Of a DNA stretch of 64,000 nt, positions 62,301 through 63,540 are shown piece after piece. Made by a program: the position numbers and the translations under genes. This stretch comes from Congeria kusceri (Eukaryota; Mollusca; Bivalvia; Myida; Dreissenidae), in NCBI GenBank assembly GCA_027627225.1, contig CM051030.1, positions 372,001 through 436,000 on the forward strand. Reading direction: 5' to 3'. Every line of letters starts with the position of its first letter. Position 1 is the first letter of the stretch. The notes under the pieces were generated by a model. The model had not been told where the DNA came from. It did not search any database and saw only the letters and a program-made list of their open reading frames with translations.

Positions 62301-63297
62301 TATTCTATGCCTTTTTCCACAAATTTTTGAGCGCAGCATTGTTGATGATCCAATTCATTTACTGTATTAAATCGGGAGCCAATCTATACATCAGAGTGAT
62401 AATTTTCACAGTTTTAAAACGAATTTTAATTCACAGATATTTCCCTATAAATTACTGAAAAGCATAAAATAAATATCTGTCCATCACTATGCTATTGATT
62501 TTGATTTGAGTTTGATTATATTTCAATGGATTTGATCATACAAGTATGCACTTAGAGGCATGTTCAAGGATACATTTTAACTCTCCATGACAATATTTAA
62601 AATCCCATTATTGTTCAATGATAAAATCCAAATTATCAAGATTCCATGATTTTTCCGGACAAAGCCCATTTTCCATTACTTCACCAGATCTGTACAAACC
62701 CTTACTTTACTTGTCTGATTTTGAAAATGCTGTTTGCCACTTGTCCATGTAGTTCAGTTAAAACCTATTTATTTTTGTTCGATTGCGTTGAAAGCCTGAG
62801 GCTTATTCAGACACTTCTGAGTTCATTTCCTGGGTAGAACCAGTACTTGGAATCTTTTTGAGAACAATCATTGGAACACTAAGTGACTAGGGATCGAACT
62901 CACGACCTCGCGATCGCAAGGCAGAAAATAAATGAGGCGCGTCGTGGAATAACCGGTCTTAATACATGTGCGTAAAGTGTCGTCCCGGATTAATTTGTGC
63001 AGTCCGCACAGGCTAATTCAGGATAGTACTTTCCGTCTACTGTGGATTTATGAAAGTGACTTTCTTGAATCAGAAAATACCATAAAGCGGAAAGTGCCAT
63101 CCCGGATTAGCCTGTGCTAACTACACAGGCCAATCCGGGAAGAAACTTTACGCACATGCATTAAGTCCAGTTTTCCCACGACACACCTCATATTAATTAA
63201 ACCAATGCGACCACATTTAATTTAACAACTTACAGTTTGTGATCACGCCTCCTATAGGGTCACCTTTGAAGTCGAACTCTATGTCCATGTATTTTCC
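1965..63297 (-). CDS. Myo1b: Class I unconventional myosin, Myo1a/b-like (partial, 20 exons)
   Basis: Actin-based, ATP-driven motor with a membrane-binding tail; in animals this class links actin to the plasma membrane and endosomes and senses tension (family knowledge). Twenty minus-strand exons join into 727 codons without a frame break, all with GT-AG borders: 63297-63234, 61346-61333, 60175-60091, 54567-54461, 51946-51799, 51236-51118, 48059-47901, 45099-44995, 43937-43875, 32945-32751, 32343-32229, 24818-24763, 22000-21935, 18092-18025, 14910-14694, 14036-13887, 11787-11719, 9851-9765, 3627-3466, 2096-1965. Visible hallmarks are GDPIGG, switch II DIYGFE (residues 224-229 of the fragment), HYAGNV, NYIRCIKPND, RAGYAFR, IRNPKT, five IQ motifs (about 540-665) and LPSLSP at the TH1 start. 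The P-loop and switch I exons lie beyond 64000 and most of TH1 lies below 1. Vertebrate myosin-Ib is about 1,100 residues. The 1a/1b assignment rests on remembered family sequence; other class I members fit less well. Confidence 0.95.
2097..2322 (-). repeat. Acceptor-edge array of the TH1 exon, 4 extra copies
   Basis: Units start at 2139, 2186, 2233 and 2280 (47-bp spacing; 55 bp from the real junction at 2084). Each holds CATATTTCAG followed by AGGCGTAAGTTCC or a variant, that is the 3' splice site and first ~13 bases of the exon at 1965-2096. The AGGCGTAAGT core also resembles a donor. All copies are in the intron upstream of the exon. Confidence 0.92.
2823..3456 (-). repeat. Donor-edge array of the IQ5 exon, 5 extra copies
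   Basis: Units start at 2823, 2957, 3087, 3211 and 3334 (spacing 134, 130, 124, 123, 123). Each contains the exon tail coding [20 protein letters not shown] and the donor position. The two copies nearest the exon keep GTACGT; the next keeps only a GTACAT-like site or none, so they decay outward. Confidence 0.94.
3466..3627 (-). CDS. Myo1b: Myosin exon: end of IQ4, IQ5, start of post-IQ region
   Basis: Encodes [16 protein letters not shown], the last IQ-like motif [15 protein letters not shown], and [20 protein letters not shown] leading toward TH1. Acceptor GTTGACAG, donor GTACGT, 54 codons, phase 0. Its final ~75 bases and donor are repeated five times downstream at 2823-3456. Confidence 0.96.
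4112..4450. repeat. Two-copy direct duplication
   Basis: 'ggtaggtcttgtcatagaca' at 4127 and 'gaggtatgtcttgtctgaga' at 4317 start two matching ~140-bp blocks that share 'agttgtc.aatag.actagacctacag' and end in 'taaagggcac'. Origin unknown. Confidence 0.8.
4590..4860. mobile_element. GTTGTTTAT-type short interspersed element
   Basis: Carries facing 'gttgtttatcggccaataaa' and 'gttgtttattggccaataaa' motifs around 'gagttctgatgtgtaggaat'. The same motif set recurs at 15470-15600 and 52555-52860, so this is a dispersed family, probably non-autonomous. Confidence 0.7.
5054..5302. mobile_element. Foldback element (GAGGCGCGTCGTGGGAAAAC family), copy 1
   Basis: About 250 bp with near-symmetrical arms: 'cttaatgcacgtgcgtaaag' at the left, 'tttacgcacatgcattaag' at the right. 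Inside are inverted pairs of 'gcacaggctaatccgggacg'. No coding capacity. Likely a MITE or foldback element. Confidence 0.9.
6226..6290. repeat. Short AT-rich tandem repeat
   Basis: About four units of 'gaatatgtgaattgt'. Confidence 0.85.
6478..6969. mobile_element. Non-autonomous TIR element, TA target site
   Basis: Perfect 16-bp inverted ends including TA: TACAGTTGAACACTGC at 6476-6491 and its reverse complement at 6956-6971. Length, TA duplication and CAGTTGAAC ends fit a Tc1/mariner-pogo derivative. No ORF. Confidence 0.85.
6969..7284. mobile_element. MITE, GCACCTATCAATATT family, copy 1
   Basis: Left end 'tatcaatatttccccc' directly abuts the element at 6478-6969; right end 'gaaatattgataggtgc'. 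Body shares 'tagactttggtcggatttta' and 'gcttggctctagggtgg' with 25724-26039 and 36175-36649. Includes G12 (6989) and C16 (7247) tracts. Confidence 0.88.
7555..7965. repeat. Large imperfect palindrome rich in AATACACTT
   Basis: The left arm ('gcactgtattttttctgcgt', 7618 on) is the near reverse complement of the right arm ('gcaggaaaaatacggtgcc', 7885 on). The centre is near 7760, with many AATACACTT/AAGTGTATT motifs. It could fold into a ~200-bp hairpin. Probably a foldback element. Confidence 0.75.
8090..8560. repeat. Dispersed mollusc repeat, 'acagctgtctcaggacagca' family, copy 1
   Basis: Starts 'acagctgtctcaggacagca' and ends 'gaatagtcgagctaa'; carries two tandem ~165-bp blocks with 'cataatgaccctgaagacat'. 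A shorter copy lies at 40228-40515 with the same ends. Confidence 0.85.
8945..9183. repeat. 41-bp minisatellite, about 6 copies
   Basis: Units of 'acagctgcctaaggtgtatt' followed by 'atttacacgaaggacaactgt' minus small changes; near-identical, so recent. Confidence 0.95.
9335..9705 (-). mobile_element. Dispersed repeat, reverse copy of the 38840-39880 family
   Basis: The reverse complement of this block matches both 38840-39165 and 39530-39880 (shared 'gatccagtcagcgg', 'ttttgaaaagtgat', 'gtgcccaatgaaattgcttt'). This copy lacks the 41-bp satellite of the plus-strand locus. Confidence 0.8.
9765..9851 (-). CDS. Myo1b: Myosin exon: end of IQ3, start of IQ4
   Basis: Encodes [16 protein letters not shown] and [13 protein letters not shown], 29 codons, phase 0 both ends. 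IQ4 ([11 protein letters not shown]) is cut by the intron at the same place as IQ2 and IQ3. Acceptor TTTTCTCAG, donor GTTAGA (weak). In-frame skipping is possible. Confidence 0.95.
10185..10310 (+). mobile_element. tRNA-derived SINE fragment, family B
   Basis: 'ggatatggtgtccgccttgc' with a B-box-like 'gatcgtgaattaaatccc'. Same head as the copies at 14140-14345, 15105-15285 and 62757-62925. Confidence 0.65.
10577..10821. mobile_element. Foldback element, copy 2
   Basis: 'aatgcatgtgcgtaaagtgt' left arm, 'gcacatgcattaagcctgg' right arm, with internal inverted 'cagcctgtgca...gcacaggct' pairs. Confidence 0.9.
11140..11645. mobile_element. Dispersed AT-rich element related to 62150-62500
   Basis: Shares in opposite orientation 'atttatagggaaatat', 'cccgatttaatacagtaaat' and 'gcataaaa' with 62150-62500. 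No ORF. Class unknown. Confidence 0.65.
11719..11787 (-). CDS. Myo1b: Myosin exon: end of IQ2, start of IQ3
   Basis: Encodes [23 protein letters not shown], 23 codons, phase 0 both ends. It closes IQ2 and opens IQ3 ([11 protein letters not shown]). IQ3 has Leu-Gln in place of Ile-Gln. Skipping this exon would keep the frame and fuse half-IQs, which would shorten the lever arm. Vertebrate Myo1b is known to splice its IQ exons alternatively. Confidence 0.95.
11845..13170. repeat. Array of ~155-bp repeats ending in a GACGGACG tract
   Basis: About eight units of 'catttgagccaagtttcatg'...'gtgaccttgaccttgag'. Ends with 'acggacagacggacagacag' and a hairpin 'cccccgcttcccggcgggg'-like tail. The ORFs here are repeat artefacts. 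Confidence 0.9.
13171..13886 (-). other. Intron remainder upstream of 13171
   Basis: No exon, repeat family or RNA gene recognised. Confidence 0.6.
13887..14036 (-). CDS. Myo1b: Myosin exon: IQ1 and first half of IQ2
   Basis: Encodes [17 protein letters not shown]1 [17 protein letters not shown] (fits IQxxx[RK]GxxxR, calmodulin-binding) and the first half of IQ2 [13 protein letters not shown]. Acceptor CCTCCTAG, donor GTACGT, phase 0; 50 codons. Three diverged copies of its start and acceptor lie upstream at 14465-14652. Confidence 0.97.
14140..14345 (-). mobile_element. tRNA-derived SINE, family B
   Basis: Minus-strand head 'ggcgtagtggatatggtgtc' and B-box 'gggttcgatccccactc'; the body includes 'aagcctaaggcttattggga', shared with 62757-62925. 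Confidence 0.8.
14465..14652 (-). repeat. Acceptor-edge copies of the IQ1 exon, 3 copies
   Basis: Three ~65-bp units, each with 'cactcttccatgtcaaacag' then 'ctaggaggg' or a variant: the first ~18 bases of the IQ1 exon plus its CCTCCTAG acceptor. They lie about 430 bp upstream of the real exon. The farthest has lost a base within the exon part. Confidence 0.9.
14694..14910 (-). CDS. Myo1b: Myosin exon: converter, [15 protein letters not shown] to IRNPKT
   Basis: The longest exon here, 217 nt. Encodes [19 protein letters not shown], then [34 protein letters not shown] and [13 protein letters not shown], the class I converter that ends at the lever arm. Acceptor CATCTTCAG, donor GTGAGT. A second diverged copy of its first ~13 codons plus the acceptor lies upstream at 15043-15084. 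Confidence 0.98.
15043..15084 (-). repeat. Single acceptor-edge copy of the converter exon
   Basis: Reads ATCTTCAG then [15 protein letters not shown] codons, matching the first ~13 codons of the exon at 14694-14910 with about four changes. It lies in the upstream intron and runs into unrelated sequence, so it cannot encode the converter. Confidence 0.9.
15105..15285 (+). mobile_element. tRNA-derived SINE, family B
   Basis: 'ggtggaatggatatgctgtt' head with a degraded B box; the body 'aagcttcaggctttcgacac' matches the other family B copies in reverse. Confidence 0.75.
15440..15620. mobile_element. GTTGTTTAT-type element, fragment
   Basis: 'catcagaactccaaattgtt' and 'gccgataaacaac', as at 4590-4860 and 52555-52860. 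Confidence 0.65.
15650..15893. repeat. 28-bp minisatellite, about 9 copies
   Basis: Units of 'gattggtagtcagccaagct' plus 'accccccc' or 'aaccccct'. Confidence 0.95.
16371..16625 (-). mobile_element. tRNA-derived SINE, family A
   Basis: Minus-strand head 'gcccggctagctcagttggt', then GTC in the anticodon position and B-box 'gagttcgaatccc'. Tail is 'gtttggatttttcgccgtat'. Other copies: 33973-34272, 37303-37590, 45865-46870 (split), 51278-51390 and 63541-63836. Confidence 0.9.
17130..17262. repeat. ~37-bp tandem repeat, 3 copies, with inverted flanks
   Basis: 'accaatcaaaatgacttagg' in three variants, bounded by 'aggattaggatt' and 'aatcctaatccta'. Confidence 0.8.
17336..17425. repeat. (TA)n and (TAAA)n microsatellite
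   Basis: TA dinucleotides, then TAAA/AATA units, then TA again. The minus ORF of I/Y/F here is spurious. Confidence 0.97.
18025..18092 (-). CDS. Myo1b: Myosin exon: [11 protein letters not shown] to VRYLG (SH helix region)
   Basis: Encodes [22 protein letters not shown] plus GG. It continues RCIK|PNDEK and leads into QxRYLGLxEN, the SH1/SH2 helix region. Acceptor TGATTCCAG, donor GTGAGT, phase 2 exit. Confidence 0.97.
18135..18232. mobile_element. Left half of a TTTAAAGGGACTATG element, interrupted
   Basis: 'aaagggactatgacaacaaa' and 'gacatataataacggttaaa' match 51993-52120. The continuation resumes at 21064, after 2.8 kb of satellite-bearing sequence. Confidence 0.8.
18233..21063. mobile_element. 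2.8-kb insertion with two tandem arrays
   Basis: The left part (about 18540-19640) is ~8 units of 135 bp ('gcgaggtctcaatataaggt', 'gtttcattaaaatatctcaa'). The right part (19642-20985) is ~8 units of 175 bp ('gaccttggacctagggacct', 'aaaatccatccatgctggac'). Ends in 'cgtttttcaaacgggc', a small hairpin. No protein coding. Class unknown. Confidence 0.8.
21064..21455 (+). mobile_element. Right half of the interrupted TTTAAAGGGAC element
   Basis: Matches 52105-52460 ('cgtgtttgtttggccctttt', a tRNA-like 'cagttggttaaagcactgtc' and 'gagttcgatacccacttgag'). It therefore combines a Pol III-like box region with TIR-type ends ('gtgcctttaaa'). Confidence 0.78.
21605..21850. repeat. Dispersed repeat 'aacaag.ggtcatgatggccc'
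   Basis: 'atgaaacaagtgggtcatga' followed by 'ggcccaaagcgctcacctga'. It resembles the start of the repeat at 28458. Confidence 0.6.
21935..22000 (-). CDS. Myo1b: Myosin exon: [18 protein letters not shown]
   Basis: Encodes [22 protein letters not shown], the conserved helix and [10 protein letters not shown] strand of the motor. Acceptor TATTTCAG, donor GTACTT (weak at +5), phase 0 both ends; 22 codons. Confidence 0.97.
22102..22281. mobile_element. Foldback element, copy 3, internally deleted
   Basis: Has the left arm, the centre and the terminal 'ggttttcccacgacgcgc', but has lost most of the right inner arm. Confidence 0.85.
22282..22792 (-). other. Intron sequence
   Basis: AT-rich, no feature supported. 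Confidence 0.6.
22793..23443. repeat. 81-bp minisatellite, 8 copies
   Basis: Eight near-identical units with 'tgttattgtgtaccttgttc' and 'tgaaagtgaaagccactatt'. The 218-residue plus ORF is a 27-residue repeat that arises because 81 is divisible by three; it lies inside a minus-strand intron and I do not call it a gene. Confidence 0.96.
23590..23855. mobile_element. Dispersed block repeated inverted at 29885-30120
   Basis: 'gtcaaaccgacacagttgct', 'tttggaagcccatctaactg' and 'gacaggtgttatcattaa' occur in reverse complement form at 29885-30120, inside a TIR element. Confidence 0.7.
24763..24818 (-). CDS. Myo1b: Myosin exon: [18 protein letters not shown] (loop 2)
   Basis: Short exon: two bases completing Gly, then [18 protein letters not shown], the basic surface loop before the strut (family form [12 protein letters not shown]). 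Acceptor ATTTATAG, donor GTGGGA. The 5' part of this exon and its acceptor recur three more times upstream at 24850-25045. Confidence 0.95.
24819..25045 (-). repeat. Acceptor-edge copies of the loop-2 exon, 3 extra copies
   Basis: Copies near 24850-24903, 24904-24981 and 24982-25045 repeat 'ggggtcgtttcaaagacttc', 'tgggaaggatttcctataaa' with changes: the first ~40 bases of the 24763-24818 exon and its TATAG acceptor. The real exon is the innermost copy. Confidence 0.9.
25365..25590 (+). mobile_element. TTTAAAGGGAC family, right-half copy
   Basis: 'tatggctcctaagtcattag', 'ttcgatacccgcttggggtt' and the end 'tttttcgttgacatagtccc' then 'tttaaac', as in 51993-52460. Confidence 0.75.
25724..26039. 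mobile_element. MITE, GCACCTATCAATATT family, copy 2
   Basis: Ends 'gcacctatcaatgtattccc' and 'gaaatattgataggtgc'. The flanks match 43311-43370, which lacks the element. Confidence 0.9.
26340..26540. repeat. Dispersed block also inverted near 55590-55800
   Basis: 'tggagtgattactccgcatc' and 'cccgcacgcggagttacgcc' correspond in reverse to 55675-55760. Diverged; class unknown. Confidence 0.5.
26695..27300 (+). mobile_element. ~560-bp dispersed element, copy 1
   Basis: Contains 'ttttcactgttggagcagtg', 'tttttcccaccatac' and 'gtccaaaagcataaaataaa'. An inverted copy lies at 60255-60785. AT-rich with an internal hairpin; no ORF. Confidence 0.85.
28458..28860. repeat. Dispersed repeat with two tandem ~130-bp blocks
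   Basis: 'gaaacaagaaggccataagg' head; 'caagtttcatgttgattggg' appears twice. Same architecture as other mollusc-type arrays here. Confidence 0.7.
28992..29699. mobile_element. TIR element (TTAAAGGGAC) with nested foldback element
   Basis: Left end 'ttaaagggacttgttcacag' and right end 'ctgtgaacaggtccctttaa' are inverted repeats of about 20 bp. A foldback element sits inside at 29099-29360 and a degraded tRNA-like block at 29383-29460 (minus). Confidence 0.88.
29099..29360. mobile_element. Foldback element, copy 4 (complete)
   Basis: The most complete copy: ends 'gaggcgcgtcgtgagaaaac' and 'gttttcccacgacgcgcctc' are inverted repeats, with nested inverted pairs throughout and the loop at 'ttcaaggaagtctcttctaa'. 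Confidence 0.95.
29839..30594. mobile_element. ~756-bp TIR element (CATAAAAGACTGTGTATAAC)
   Basis: Left 'cataaaagactgtgtataac' and right 'ttatacacggtcttttatg' are inverted. It carries the 29885-30120 block shared with 23590-23855. No ORF. Confidence 0.82.
31030..31995. repeat. Dispersed repeat with 135-bp and 155-bp units and GACGGACG tail
   Basis: Starts near 'actttgtcacaggggtgaca' (an inverted head). It has ~2 units of the 135-bp type and 2 units with 'aactccagaa.atgaagtgca', then 'cggacggacggacagaca' and a terminal hairpin 'tgctatagggcaacc'. Confidence 0.8.
32229..32343 (-). CDS. Myo1b: Myosin exon: [20 protein letters not shown]
   Basis: Encodes [20 protein letters not shown], then [18 protein letters not shown] plus one base. 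It completes HYAGNV across the intron. Acceptor ACTTGCAG, donor GTAAGT, phase 1 exit. Confidence 0.98.
32751..32945 (-). CDS. Myo1b: Myosin exon: [10 protein letters not shown] to FRLKHYAGN (lower 50K)
   Basis: Encodes [36 protein letters not shown] and [11 protein letters not shown]. These are the GIxxLLDEEC, FLxKLNQ and HYAGxV landmarks of the actin-binding lower 50K region. Acceptor TTCCTGCAG, donor GTAGGA, phase 0; 65 codons. Confidence 0.98.
33296..33785. repeat. ~45-bp G/C-tract minisatellite, about 11 copies
   Basis: Units 'ggcatcattttaggggtgcc' plus 'atatacccccccaaccctca' with variable C runs. The proline-rich plus ORFs are artefacts. Confidence 0.95.
33973..34272 (+). mobile_element. 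tRNA-derived SINE, family A, plus copy
   Basis: Head 'ggcccggctagttcagtcgg' with A and B boxes, then 'aaattatttctacggacatt' and an A-rich tail (34250-34272). The clearest full copy in the window. Confidence 0.92.
35148..36149. mobile_element. 1.0-kb TIR element, TA target site (pogo/Tc1-like)
   Basis: Ends CACTGCAGATCCGTTATATC and its inverse at 36128-36149, flanked by TA on both sides. No transposase ORF, so non-autonomous. A lone right end is at 53394-53582. Confidence 0.88.
36175..36649. mobile_element. MITE, GCACCTATCAATATT family, copy 3 (enlarged)
   Basis: Ends 'gcacctatcaatattgacca' and 'attttgataggtgc'. It contains ~150 extra bases near the left end compared with copies 1 and 2. Confidence 0.82.
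37303..37590 (-). mobile_element. tRNA-derived SINE, family A, diverged
   Basis: 'ttgtttgcttggatttaacc' tail, 'tagaaattattttatgacca' body, degraded tRNA head. Confidence 0.8.
38840..39880 (+). mobile_element. Dispersed element pair flanking a 41-bp satellite
   Basis: Two copies of one element (38840-39165 and 39530-39880) border nine 41-bp units. Shared landmarks are 'ttttgaaaagtgat', 'catttacagttaat', 'ggatatagtggtac' and 'caaagttcacgttaatt'. The satellite unit is itself part of the element. Confidence 0.85.
39163..39533. repeat. 41-bp minisatellite, 9 copies
   Basis: 'aatgaccttctgaacaataa' plus 'aatattagccctactgtgccc', essentially identical copies. Confidence 0.97.
40228..40515. repeat. 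Dispersed 'acagctgtctcaggacagca'-type repeat, copy 2
   Basis: Shares 'agctgtctcaggacagcacg' and the end 'aatagtcgagctaa' with 8090-8560. Confidence 0.85.
40516..42046 (-). other. Intron sequence with two palindromic 'gccccgtatgggaaaatacg' motifs
   Basis: A short palindrome, CCCCGTAT...ATACGGGG, occurs at 40723-40745 (one arm shortened) and at 41236-41258. Nothing else recognised. Confidence 0.5.
42048..43105. repeat. 59-bp minisatellite, about 18 copies
   Basis: Units 'cccatcattagaatcaatgg' then 'aaggttttacattacaattt' then 'tagcacaaaatggaacagt'. Variants (g/t in 'ttttagc' or 'tgttagc', a/t in 'ggaaca' or 'ggtaca') are interleaved, suggesting higher-order duplications. Confidence 0.97.
43142..43302. 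mobile_element. Foldback element, copy 5, internally deleted
   Basis: Both outer arms present; most of the inner region missing. Confidence 0.85.
43372..43560. mobile_element. Foldback element, copy 6, left-truncated
   Basis: Begins at 'aggctaatccgggacaactc' and runs to 'gacgcgcctcatt'. The left outer arm is absent. Confidence 0.85.
43875..43937 (-). CDS. Myo1b: Myosin exon: [21 protein letters not shown]
   Basis: Twenty-one codons: [12 protein letters not shown] and AVICELIEK, the relay loop (family form GIEWxxIDYFNNxxICDLIE). Acceptor TTGTTCAG, donor GTATGA, phase 0 both ends. Confidence 0.97.
44265..44994 (-). repeat. Donor-edge array of the relay exon, about 25 copies
   Basis: The plus-strand motif 'acttacctcccttacac' is, on the sense strand, GTAAGGGAG|GTAAGT: the last codons and donor of the exon at 44995-45099. 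About 25 copies at 25-33 bp spacing. One longer copy (44897-44957) holds ~60 bases of the exon and has an in-frame TAG at 44918-44920. The threonine/proline-rich plus ORF is an artefact. Confidence 0.93.
44995..45099 (-). CDS. Myo1b: Myosin exon: [15 protein letters not shown] to EEYVRE (relay helix)
   Basis: Encodes [20 protein letters not shown] then [15 protein letters not shown], the relay helix that follows switch II. Acceptor TGTTGCAG, donor GTAAGT, phase 0 both ends; 35 codons. The real donor is the inner end of an array of about 25 copies of its own junction (44265-44994). Confidence 0.97.
45865..46870 (-). mobile_element. tRNA-derived SINE, family A, split by an hAT-like insertion
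   Basis: 45865-45940 and 46691-46870 together match one SINE ('taccaagtgcacatacttat' continues with 'gccagtaactcacagc'). The gap is the element at 45941-46690. Confidence 0.88.
45941..46690. mobile_element. hAT-like non-autonomous element, 750 bp, 8-bp TSD
   Basis: Ends TAGGGGTGTCACAATATA and, inverted, TAACGGTGTCACGATATT. Flanked by ATACTTAT at 45933-45940 and 46691-46698. An 8-bp duplication and GGGTGTCAC-type ends fit hAT. No transposase ORF. Confidence 0.92.
46885..47374 (+). mobile_element. 5'-truncated LINE 3' end
   Basis: Encodes [23 protein letters not shown], the C..C..H....C pattern found at the C-terminus of many LINE reverse transcriptases, ending in a stop at 47065-47067. A ~300-bp AT-rich 3' region follows, then 'aataaaagaattacttactt' with an (ACTT)n tail. 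Broken: no RT or endonuclease domain. Confidence 0.8.
47901..48059 (-). CDS. Myo1b: Myosin exon: YARDALCK to switch [10 protein letters not shown]
   Basis: Encodes [29 protein letters not shown] and [19 protein letters not shown] is the switch II nucleotide-sensing motif and is intact. Acceptor AATTTCAG, donor GTAAGA, both ends phase 0; 53 codons. Confidence 0.98.
48460..51117 (-). repeat. Donor-edge array of the TEDS-loop exon, about 40 copies
   Basis: Units of ~62 bp. Each sense-strand unit holds GTGAAGACGGACTTCA, then RTGTGGCAGGG (codons VKTDF.VAG), then GTATGTACAC, then a G-rich spacer (CTGGGGGGAGTGGGGGG). That is the last ~28 bases of the exon at 51118-51236 with its donor. Most copies keep GTATGT. 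The plus and minus ORFs over 48489-51306 are frames of this array, apart from the real exon. Confidence 0.95.
51118..51236 (-). CDS. Myo1b: Myosin exon: [24 protein letters not shown] (TEDS loop)
   Basis: Encodes [20 protein letters not shown] and [19 protein letters not shown], the cardiomyopathy loop. The residue 16 before the Asp of DALCK is Asp169 of the fragment, so the TEDS site is acidic. Acceptor CCCTGCAG; donor GTATGT directly after GGG. The last ~28 exon bases and the donor are the seed of the 48460-51117 array. I chose the innermost donor because only it follows the full open exon and it is met first in transcription. Confidence 0.94.
51278..51390 (-). mobile_element. SINE family A fragment
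   Basis: Tail 'ggatttttcactgtttatta' and 'tttcctgggcaagctagccg', with the middle missing. Confidence 0.75.
51799..51946 (-). CDS. Myo1b: Myosin exon: [21 protein letters not shown]
   Basis: Encodes [20 protein letters not shown] then [16 protein letters not shown], the helix pair of the myosin upper 50K domain (family form: AVLKLGNIEF). Acceptor GTTTGCAG, donor GTATAC, phase 1 exit. The insert [14 protein letters not shown] is loop-like and should be variable. Confidence 0.96.
51993..52460 (+). mobile_element. TTTAAAGGGACTATG element, uninterrupted copy
   Basis: Starts 'attaaagggactatgtcaac' after an (ATT)n tract; contains the tRNA-like 'cgcagttggttaaagcgctg' and 'gagttggataccctcttgag'. It serves as the reference for the split copy at 18135-21455. 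Confidence 0.8.
52500..52862. mobile_element. GTTGTTTAT-type element, copy 3
   Basis: 'aataaacaacgcaaaaagaa', 'gttgtttatatgccaataaa' and 'gcatcagaactccaaatggt', as at 4590-4860. Confidence 0.75.
53001..53221. mobile_element. Foldback element, copy 7
   Basis: Ends 'gaggcgcgtcgtgggaaaac' and 'ggttttccaacgagacgcct'; right inner arm shortened. Confidence 0.9.
53394..53582. mobile_element. Solo right end of the 35148-36149 TIR element
   Basis: 'acaatgaaaaaggtgcgtta' to 'ataacggatctgcagtgta' matches 35970-36151. No left end nearby; the 35-bp satellite starts directly after it. Confidence 0.88.
53583..54424. repeat. 35-36-bp minisatellite, about 24 copies
   Basis: Units 'tcttaagtctaagaatgggt' plus 'tggtgaaggtctgtat'. 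Lies between a transposon end and the donor of the exon at 54461. It contains no exon sequence. Confidence 0.96.
54461..54567 (-). CDS. Myo1b: Myosin exon: SLKLTG to NFNQVK
   Basis: Encodes [16 protein letters not shown], then [14 protein letters not shown], matching the LxL...YNYL...DDAANF stretch of class I motors. Acceptor ATTCCAG, donor GTGAGA, phase 0 exit. A 35-bp minisatellite begins about 36 bases past the donor but does not contain exon sequence. Confidence 0.95.
54825..55500. repeat. ~94-bp tandem repeat, about 7 copies
   Basis: 'ggatgacaactgatgataca', 'gtagttactttctggtcatc' and 'aatacatgtgtatgggtaaa'. The right copies are nearly identical; those left of 55020 are diverged. Confidence 0.93.
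56115..57595. repeat. 33-bp minisatellite with 14-bp palindrome, about 45 copies
   Basis: Unit 'aacgaactataacactct' plus 'gttactgcagtaaca'. GTTACTGCAGTAAC is a perfect palindrome. Both strands stay open because 33 is divisible by three (576 residues minus, [11 protein letters not shown] repeat; 182 plus, [11 protein letters not shown]). I see no start context, splice link or family match, so I do not call a gene. Units with 'gcagcaac' or 'gtagtaac' and ~22-bp short units are interspersed. Confidence 0.95.
58074..58143 (+). pseudogene. tRNA-like sequence, probably a tRNA pseudogene
   Basis: 'tggccgagtggttacggc' D-arm, 'ttttaatccggag' anticodon region and a good T-arm, CTGGG-TTCGAAC-CCCGG. The acceptor halves (GTCAGAA and TGGGACC) do not pair, nor does the anticodon stem. 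It looks like a relic or SINE head, not a working tRNA. Confidence 0.6.
58331..59560. repeat. Dispersed repeat with ~7 units of 135 bp and GACGGACC tail
   Basis: Head 'acaagagatgtttgtaaaac'. Units 'caagcgaggtctcaatataa' and 'gtttcattaaaatatctcga'. Tail 'ccgaccatcctaccgacgga', then the hairpin 'cccccacttcttcgaagggg'. Same unit as in 18540-19640 and 31260-31570. Confidence 0.9.
60091..60175 (-). CDS. Myo1b: Myosin exon: [20 protein letters not shown]
   Basis: Starts SRV after the micro-exon and carries [14 protein letters not shown], the conserved GERNFHxFYQLL segment of myosin motors. Acceptor TTTTCCAG, donor GTATGC; 28 codons plus one base, ending in phase 1 (G joined to AT gives Asp). Confidence 0.96.
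60255..60785 (-). mobile_element. ~560-bp dispersed element, copy 2 (inverted)
   Basis: Reverse-complement match of 26695-27300, including 'atgcttttggacaataaata', 'gtatggtgggaaaaaagtgc' and 'tttcactgctccaacagtga'. Confidence 0.87.
60786..61332 (-). other. Intron sequence before the micro-exon
   Basis: AT-rich; no feature found beyond the micro-exon splice sites at its edge. Confidence 0.6.
61333..61346 (-). CDS. Myo1b: Myosin micro-exon, 14 nt (YLLEK)
   Basis: Fourteen bases, ATCTCTTGGAAAAG, between acceptor TTTTCAG and donor GTATGC. With the single T carried from the previous exon it reads TAT CTC TTG GAA AAG (YLLEK), exactly the residues that join VITN to SRV in class I myosins. Without it the frame breaks, so it should be constitutive. 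Its size means automated gene finders will probably miss it. Confidence 0.93.
62150..62500. mobile_element. Dispersed AT-rich element related to 11140-11645
   Basis: 'tttactgtattaaatcggga' and 'gatatttccctataaattac' match 11215-11400 in reverse. Also shares 'gatcacgagtgaaa' with 60255-60785, so the two AT-rich families are related. Confidence 0.65.
62757..62925 (-). mobile_element. tRNA-derived SINE, family B
   Basis: 'gttgaaagcctgaggcttat' body and minus-strand B box 'gagttcgatccctagtc'. Confidence 0.8.
62934..63190. mobile_element. Foldback element, copy 8
   Basis: Ends 'gaggcgcgtcgtggaataac' and 'gttttcccacgacacacctc'; both inner arms present. It abuts the SINE at 62757-62925 and ends 43 bases below the exon at 63234. 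Confidence 0.92.
63234..63297 (-). CDS. Myo1b: Myosin exon 1 of window: motor core strand GKYMD to VITN
   Basis: Encodes [10 protein letters not shown] then [11 protein letters not shown] plus one base of a Tyr codon. This is the strand and loop that follow switch I in class I motors. Acceptor is ACATTTCAG and donor is GTAAGT; it ends in phase 1. The preceding exon (NDNSSRF-type switch I) was not found in 63298-64000, so the gene continues outside the window. Confidence 0.96.
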
Positions 63298-63540
63298 CTG
63301 AAATGTTGGCGTGTCGATACATGGTCTATGTGAATTTACAATGTAATACAAACTTTCAGATCTCGAGAAAGATTAACCGAAAATTTAAAACGACCATTGA
63401 CAGAGAAATATCAAACATCAGCGATATTTTTCAATGCTTTGGGAATAGTTCTGTACCCATCAAATTGGGAGTTTGGAGTCGTGAGATCTAGCTAATTGTG
63501 AAATACATTAAAGAAAGTTATTACCTAATTTATTTAATGA

